DNA of 43,465 nucleotides from an uncultured Clostridia bacterium (GTDB lineage: Bacteria > Bacillota > Clostridia > Christensenellales > Pumilibacteraceae). The notes under the pieces were generated by a model, which was given only the letters and a program-made list of their open reading frames with translations, searched no databases and was not told the origin of the DNA. This document shows, one piece after another, positions 39,078-43,465 of this stretch. Position 1 is the stretch's first letter, and every line of letters starts with the position of its first letter. The translations under genes were made by a program, and so were the position numbers. Location of the stretch: positions 1 through 43,465 of the forward strand of contig CAKQVV010000006.1 in NCBI GenBank assembly GCA_934277845.1, read 5' to 3'.

Positions 39078-39836
39078 ATGAAAGTAAAATTACAGGCGCA
39101 CAGAGGGGTGAGTACCGACTATCCGGAGAATACGCTCGCGGCTTTTAACGCTGCTGCGGACGAAGGCTACGCAATCGTCGAGTGCGATCCCAAGTACACG
39201 AAAGACGGCGTGATCGTCATGCACCACGACCGCACCGTCGGCAGGACGGGGAGAACGGCGGACGGCAGTCCCGCTCCCGATAAAAACGTTTCCGACATGA
39301 CGTTCGACGAACTTCGCGCGCTGGATTTCGGGCTGTGGAAAGACGAGAAGTTCCGCGGCGAGAAAGCGCCGACTCTTTCGGAAACGCTGGACTTTTCGGT
39401 AAAACGCAATATGCCGATAAAGATAGACAACGTGTGGCAAGGATTCCCGGACGAAATGAAAGAAAAACTGTTCCGCGAAGCGAACGCAAGCCACGCCGAC
39501 GTGAGTTTCACCTGCAATACGCCCGGGTTCGTGCGCTACGCGGTTGGACACACGACGCGCGGCGCGATTCACTACGACGGCGATCTTGCGCCCGAAAAAC
39601 TCGAAGAAGTCAAAAAAATCGCCGGCGATCGCGAACTCTACGTCTGGGTGTGCTATGACAACGAGATGACGGGCTGGTTCAAGGGCGAGAAACTAAGCGC
39701 GGAAGTTTGCGCCCGTGCAAAACGCTATGGCAAACTCGGCGTGTGGATATTGTCCCGGGATGACGAGCGCGAAAAAGCAGAACAATCCGGCGCGGAAATA
39801 ATAGAAACTACCGGCAGTCTTAAACCCGAGGTTTAG
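39078..39836 (+). CDS. Glycerophosphodiester phosphodiesterase family protein
   Basis: 252 residues from the ATG at 39078 (AGAAGG just upstream). Motifs: AHRGVSTDYPENTLAAFNAA, ECDPKYTKDGVIVMHHDRTV with the metal acidic pair and catalytic His, and KAPTLSETLDF. Further down, MPIKIDN takes the place of the usual I/N-I-E/K metal strand. Members cleave glycerophosphodiesters to glycerol-3-phosphate and an alcohol; no signal peptide is seen. It is first in an operon with a zinc dehydrogenase and a PfkB kinase, so the real substrate may be a sugar- or polyol-linked phosphodiester. An alternative start at 39057 lacks a ribosome binding site. Confidence 0.85.
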   Translation: MKVKLQAHRGVSTDYPENTLAAFNAAADEGYAIVECDPKYTKDGVIVMHHDRTVGRTGRTADGSPAPDKNVSDMTFDELRALDFGLWKDEKFRGEKAPTLSETLDFSVKRNMPIKIDNVWQGFPDEMKEKLFREANASHADVSFTCNTPGFVRYAVGHTTRGAIHYDGDLAPEKLEEVKKIAGDRELYVWVCYDNEMTGWFKGEKLSAEVCARAKRYGKLGVWILSRDDEREKAEQSGAEIIETTGSLKPEV

Positions 39837-39880
39837 ACTGTCGCAAGGCATAAAAGAAAAGAGCCGAAGGAGAATAAAAC

Positions 39881-41137
39881 ATGAAAACAACGGCAGTAAG
39901 ACTGTACGGCGCGAACGACCTGAGGATAGAAACGTTTGAACTACCGGAGATTACCGACGACGAAATACTCATGCGCATAGTCACCGACTCGCAATGCGCG
40001 TCTACGTACAAGGCGGTCAAGCAGGGTACGGCGCACAAGCGCGTACCCCCGGATATCGCCGAACACCCCGTCATCATCGGACACGAAATGTGCGGCGAAA
40101 TCGTCAAGGTCGGCAAGAACGTAAGCGGCTGGAAAGAGGGGCAGTGCGCTGTTATTCAACCCGCGCTGAAACTCGAAAGCGGTTACGATCCCGGCTATTC
40201 CTATCGCTATATCGGCGGCTGCTCGACCTACGTCGTCGTCCCGAAAATCGTGCTCGATCGCGGTTGTCTCGTGCATTACGAGGGCGACAGTTACTTTGAA
40301 GGCTCGCTCGTCGAGTCGCTCGGCTGCGTACTTCGCGGTTACAAGGGACTTTACCACACCGACTACGAAACCTACACGCGCTTCGACGGCGCGAAAAAAG
40401 GCGGCAAGGTCGCTATCCTCGGCGGCGCGGGACCTATGGGTATAGGTACCGCGGAACTCGCTCCCGGCTATGGTCAGGTTTCGCTCGCGGTCGTCACCGA
40501 CGTGAACGCCGAACGCCTTGCCTATGCCGAGAAGAAGTGCTCGCCCGAAGCGGCGGCTAAAAAAGGCACCAAACTCGTCTACGTCAATACTTCCGGCATG
40601 GAGAACCCCGAGGAAGAACTCATAAAACTGTCGGACGGCGGTTTCGACGACGTGTTCGTCATGGTGCCGATCCCCGCGCTGTTCACGATGGCGGAGCGCA
40701 TTTGCCGCGAGGACGGTTGCATCAATTTCTTCGCAGGTCCCGCCGTCCATCATCTTGACGGATCGATCAATCTTTACCGTATTCACTATGACGGAATCCA
40801 CGTCGTGGGTACCGCAGGCAGTATTCCCGAGGACACCGTCGACACGATCGGACTTCTCGAAAACAAGACGGTCAACGGCGGCGCGCTCGTGTCGCATATT
40901 CTGGGACTGAAAGCCGTCCCCGAAACCGTCTTCGCGATGGAACACCCGTCGGGACTTAAAAAAGTTTGCTATCCCGCGCTCGACCTTCCGCTGGTCGCGC
41001 TCGAAGACTTTGAAGAATTGGGCAAAACCGATCCCATGTACGCCGAACTTCACCGGCTCGTCGTAAAACACGGCGGATTGTGGAATGCGGAAGCCGAGCG
41101 TTACTTACTGGACCACGCGCCCGGGCTTAACGCGTAA
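39881..41137 (+). CDS. Zinc-dependent dehydrogenase, L-sorbose-1-phosphate reductase-like
   Basis: 418 residues of the medium-chain dehydrogenase family. GHEMCGEIVKVGKNVSGWKE is the GHE region, though the usual structural zinc cysteine cluster is absent. KVAILGGAGPMGIGTAELAPG is the nucleotide fold. The extended C-terminal half (INLYRIHYDGIHVVGTAGS) recalls SorE-type L-sorbose-1-phosphate reductases. It most likely interconverts a sugar phosphate and a polyol phosphate using NAD(P). It is 44 bases after the GDPD gene and 29 before the PfkB kinase gene. The substrate call is tentative. Confidence 0.7.
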   Translation: MKTTAVRLYGANDLRIETFELPEITDDEILMRIVTDSQCASTYKAVKQGTAHKRVPPDIAEHPVIIGHEMCGEIVKVGKNVSGWKEGQCAVIQPALKLESGYDPGYSYRYIGGCSTYVVVPKIVLDRGCLVHYEGDSYFEGSLVESLGCVLRGYKGLYHTDYETYTRFDGAKKGGKVAILGGAGPMGIGTAELAPGYGQVSLAVVTDVNAERLAYAEKKCSPEAAAKKGTKLVYVNTSGMENPEEELIKLSDGGFDDVFVMVPIPALFTMAERICREDGCINFFAGPAVHHLDGSINLYRIHYDGIHVVGTAGSIPEDTVDTIGLLENKTVNGGALVSHILGLKAVPETVFAMEHPSGLKKVCYPALDLPLVALEDFEELGKTDPMYAELHRLVVKHGGLWNAEAERYLLDHAPGLNA

Positions 41138-41166
41138 CGGATAACATCCGACAGACGGAGTAAATC

Positions 41167-42099
41167 ATGAAAATCGTTACTTTGACATTGTGCCCGGCGT
41201 TCGACCTGCATTGCTACGTAAAAGGATTCAAGCCGTTCCGCGAAAATTCTGCCGATATAACCGCTTTCGACGCGGGCGGCAAGGGCGTCAACATTTCCCG
41301 TGCGCTTAATGCGAGCGGAATCGACAACGTTGCGGTCGTGGCGATCGGATCGGAAAACGGCGCGGAGTTTCTGAAAAAACTCGACGCTGACGGCGTTCGT
41401 TACGAAAAAATCGAAGTACCGGGAAGAATCCGCGAGAACATAACCGTGCACACCGATGGCGCCCCCGAAACCCGCGTGAGTTTCAAAGGATTTTCGGTGG
41501 ATAAAGATTTTACCGACCGCGTGCGCGAATGCGTTGTAAAGTATGCCGGACCCGGCTCGGTCGTGACGTTTACCGGCAGACTTCCGGACGGCACCGACAA
41601 AGCGAGCCTAATCGCGTTCATCCGTGAACTTGCGGAAAACGGCGTTAAAAGCGTCATCGACTCGAAATCGTTTACCTTGTCCGACCTCGTCGAGGCTGGT
41701 CCGTGGCTGATTAAGCCCAACGAAGAGGAGATTGCGGATTACGCCGGCGTAACCGCAGACGGCGAGGAGAGCGCGGCGAAAATCGCGAAAACACTCTGCG
41801 ACAAAGGTATCGAAAACGTGATGATCAGCCTCGGCGGCAAAGGCGCGGTACTTGCGTGCAAGGACGGTACTTTCGCTGCGAACGCCCCCGACGTGAAAGT
41901 GATTTCCACGATCGGTGCGGGCGACAGTTCGATCGCAGGCTTTATCGCGGCTTATGCGCGCGGTGAAAACTCTGCCGAATCGTTGCGTACCGCCATGATT
42001 TACGGCACCGCCGCCTGCATGCGCGAAGGAACGCTCCCGCCCGACGCAAAAGATCTTGCGGAAATCGGCAAACGCGCTTTCGCCAGAGAAATTGACTGA
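41167..42099 (+). CDS. PfkB-family sugar kinase, 1-phosphofructokinase-like
   Basis: 310 residues. Family start VTLTLCPAFDLHCYV replaces the usual TLNPALD of FruK/LacC; AGGKGVNISRALNASGI and the C-terminal ATP/catalytic motif STIGAGDSSIAGF with its aspartate are intact. It should phosphorylate a hexose phosphate such as fructose-1-phosphate or tagatose-6-phosphate. With the dehydrogenase before it, a route from a polyol or sorbose phosphate to a glycolytic bisphosphate is plausible. The gene is followed by a strong terminator. Confidence 0.85.
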   Translation: MKIVTLTLCPAFDLHCYVKGFKPFRENSADITAFDAGGKGVNISRALNASGIDNVAVVAIGSENGAEFLKKLDADGVRYEKIEVPGRIRENITVHTDGAPETRVSFKGFSVDKDFTDRVRECVVKYAGPGSVVTFTGRLPDGTDKASLIAFIRELAENGVKSVIDSKSFTLSDLVEAGPWLIKPNEEEIADYAGVTADGEESAAKIAKTLCDKGIENVMISLGGKGAVLACKDGTFAANAPDVKVISTIGAGDSSIAGFIAAYARGENSAESLRTAMIYGTAACMREGTLPPDAKDLAEIGKRAFAREID

Positions 42100-42227
42100 A
42101 TTTATATGAAACCCGAATGTCTAAGACGGCGAAATCCGTGGCAAAGCGTTAATTTCTTTTCTTAGAGATAAATTGTAAATAAAACGTCGGACGACAGTCC
42201 GCGGAGTATTTAGAGAGTATGAACGGG

Positions 42228-42259
42228 AAAAACCGACCTTGAACGCAAGGTCGGTTTTT
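42228..42259. terminator. Bidirectional terminator between convergent genes
   Basis: AAAAACCGACCTT (42228-42240) and AAGGTCGGTTTTT (42247-42259) form a perfect 13-bp stem with loop GAACGC, usable from both sides: the PfkB operon and the isomerase-like gene on the minus strand. Confidence 0.9.
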
Positions 42260-42283
42260 CGTATCGGATTCAGCCGGGATCGA

Positions 42284-43075
42284 TTACATTTTCGAGATTT
42301 TTTCGATGCGCGAGTAAGCGTCGCGGACGAACGCGTCGGGATCGACGCCCGGATAGGGCGCGGTAGAAACTTCCAGCATCAGCGAACCGCGATAACCGTA
42401 TTCGTCGAGTTTACGCATCATGCGTCGGTAATCGATGTTCCCGTCGAATGGCAAAACGTGCATGTCGGGATCGCCCATGGGATTATTTTTGTCCCTGCCC
42501 ATATTGTCATGAATATGCGTGAAAATCATACGTTCGCGGAAAATATCGGGGAAACAAACCGTTTCGGTGTAGCAATGCTCGTGTCCGCAGTCGTAGCAGA
42601 ATTTCACGTTGTCCGCGCACTCGTACCGGTCGACGAAGTACGCCACGTTGCCCACCTTGCGCAGATTCTCGAAAGCCACGATTACGTTCTTTTTCGCCGC
42701 GTAATCGACGAGCGCGTCGAAACGATTTAAGCCTTCGTCGCAAATCCCGGGGGCTTTCCAGCCGCTGCTGATATGTGCCACGATCGCGCCGATGCCGGCA
42801 GTCGCCGCACTGTCGATCGACTGTGTCATGCCGGCGTAAATCTTTTTATAGCCGTCGCCCGGCAGCCACATATCGTTTATGCCGCCGAACGGCGCGTGAA
42901 TAAACTCCATGTCCAGCCCGAGTTTCGCGCACTTGCCGACAAGTTTTTCCACCGACGGAAGATCGTATCTTCCCGTAAACGTACTCTCGAATCCCGCCGC
43001 GGCAATGCGGTCGAGCGAAACAAGACTGTCTTCGCCGTCAACGCACTCCGCGATAATTCCCGGTTTTCTTTTCAT
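42284..43075 (-). CDS. Sugar phosphate isomerase/epimerase-like TIM-barrel protein
   Basis: 263 residues of the xylose isomerase-like / AP endonuclease 2 superfamily. Metal-ligand positions are visible in FIHAPFGG, VAFENLRKVGN (Glu), KFCYDCGHEHCY (Asp, His), FTHIHDNMG (His) and LMLEVSTAPYPG (Glu). Such proteins isomerise or epimerise keto sugars, or act in inositol breakdown. AGGAG precedes the ATG. It stands alone, converging on the PfkB operon, which suggests a related sugar substrate. The particular substrate cannot be named. Confidence 0.8.
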   Translation of the reverse strand: MKRKPGIIAECVDGEDSLVSLDRIAAAGFESTFTGRYDLPSVEKLVGKCAKLGLDMEFIHAPFGGINDMWLPGDGYKKIYAGMTQSIDSAATAGIGAIVAHISSGWKAPGICDEGLNRFDALVDYAAKKNVIVAFENLRKVGNVAYFVDRYECADNVKFCYDCGHEHCYTETVCFPDIFRERMIFTHIHDNMGRDKNNPMGDPDMHVLPFDGNIDYRRMMRKLDEYGYRGSLMLEVSTAPYPGVDPDAFVRDAYSRIEKISKM

Positions 43076-43125
43076 ACTCGTACTCCTGATGTTACTGTCC
43101 GATCGAAAAATGCCGACCGTTGACT

Positions 43126-43139
43126 ATATAGTACTATAT
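43126..43139. promoter_or_regulatory. Perfect palindrome over a promoter -10 box
   Basis: ATATAGTACTATAT is a perfect 14-bp palindrome covering the -10 box of the isomerase-like gene promoter, a good position for a repressor. No regulator gene can be linked to it from sequence. Confidence 0.4.
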
Positions 43140-43157
43140 TTGAGTCGCTTGTGTCAA
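43128..43157 (-). promoter_or_regulatory. Promoter of the isomerase-like gene
   Basis: On the minus strand TTGACA (43152-43157), an 18-base spacer and TACTAT (43128-43133). The leader is about 45 bases. Confidence 0.65.
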
Positions 43158-43193
43158 TCGCATGAACTATTTTCGGCAACAATAAGTTACCCC

Positions 43194-43222
43194 TTGATTT
43201 TTGCCGTGAAGTATTGTATAAT
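43194..43222 (+). promoter_or_regulatory. Promoter of the partial membrane protein gene
   Basis: TTGATT at 43194-43199 and TATAAT at 43217-43222, 17 bases apart; transcription would start about 12 bases before the GTG. Confidence 0.75.
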
Positions 43223-43240
43223 ACAAGCGGAGAACAGAAA

Positions 43241-43465
43241 GTGAAAAAGAAACTTGATAAAAATAATATAGTAGTTGCAAAACATTACGTCACTAAATAC
43301 ACCAGATTCGGGTTGTTGGGCACAAGTCTTGTGTGTGCGATCGGATTTGCTTGGTTGATTCCGCTGGATCCGAAATTAGCGTTGTTCATGATAATCCCCG
43401 GGATATTAGTCGCGTTGACGCTTATCGTATGGTTATGCCCGAAAACCGCAATCGTCAAGCGAGGA
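43241..43465 (+). CDS. Small membrane protein, N-terminal part only
   Basis: 75 codons from GTG 43241 run off the window without a stop. The product starts MKKKLDKNNIVVAKHYVTKY and has two likely membrane helices, FGLLGTSLVCAIGFAWLI and LALFMIIPGILVALTLIVWL, before charged PKTAIVKRG. No family can be named. A good promoter is present, but the ribosome binding site (GCGGAG) is modest. The codon use is somewhat AT-richer than that of most genes here. Confidence 0.6.
   Translation, partial: MKKKLDKNNIVVAKHYVTKYTRFGLLGTSLVCAIGFAWLIPLDPKLALFMIIPGILVALTLIVWLCPKTAIVKRG

Overview
The window reads as a piece of chromosome from an anaerobic Bacillota, most likely an uncultured gut Clostridia of the Christensenellales kind. 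This is inferred from the gene order dgt-dnaG-sigma-rpoD-trmK-nif3-zinc ribbon, the strong AGGAGG ribosome binding sites, sharp TTGACA/TATAAT promoters, and the absence of respiratory membrane complexes. Base composition is moderately GC rich, with one clearly AT-richer patch just after a tRNA-Leu gene. No species name is claimed.

Region 1 (1-1.4 kb): the end of a ThiF-like E1 enzyme overlaps a rhodanese-TtcA fusion, a probable sulfur relay for tRNA thiolation. Region 2 (1.5-13.6 kb): one promoter and one strong terminator bracket a 12-kb energy operon. It holds an LDH-family enzyme with the malate-specificity arginine, class II fumarase, HdrB-HdrC-HdrA, FlxD-FlxC-FlxB-FlxA, a soluble fumarate-reductase-like iron-sulfur protein and flavoprotein, a small PQ-loop membrane protein and a NuoE-like [2Fe-2S] protein. 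Together they can carry oxaloacetate through malate and fumarate to succinate. The attractive hypothesis is that an NADH-oxidising, flavin-bifurcating Hdr-Flx complex supplies the fumarate reductase while also reducing ferredoxin.

Region 3 (13.6-22.3 kb) is the least explained. After an array of mini-hairpins comes a block with its own promoters: an unknown protein, a VirD4/TraG-type ATPase without membrane segments, a YbjN-like small protein, a membrane TrkA-N/RyR-type sensor protein, a RimK-like ATP-grasp ligase, a winged-helix protein and a bacterial PH-domain membrane protein. There is no relaxase or other conjugation gene. The block ends in a 284-bp element with inverted terminal repeats and nested hairpins.

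Region 4 (22.3-31.4 kb) is conserved housekeeping: dgt (apparently leaderless), dnaG, two sigma-70 genes in tandem (the main one with a duplicated region 1.1), trmK, nif3, a zinc-ribbon coiled-coil protein, galU, and an amidohydrolase-like protein that has lost its metal ligands. Region 5 (31.5-43.5 kb) is accessory and sugar-linked: tRNA-Leu(GAG), a Nudix gene of foreign composition, an FAD oxidoreductase, a DUF308 membrane protein, a divergent AraC regulator/GH109-like pair, a broken SGNH hydrolase, a DeoR regulator divergent from a glycerophosphodiesterase-dehydrogenase-PfkB operon, a sugar-phosphate isomerase-like protein and the start of a membrane protein.
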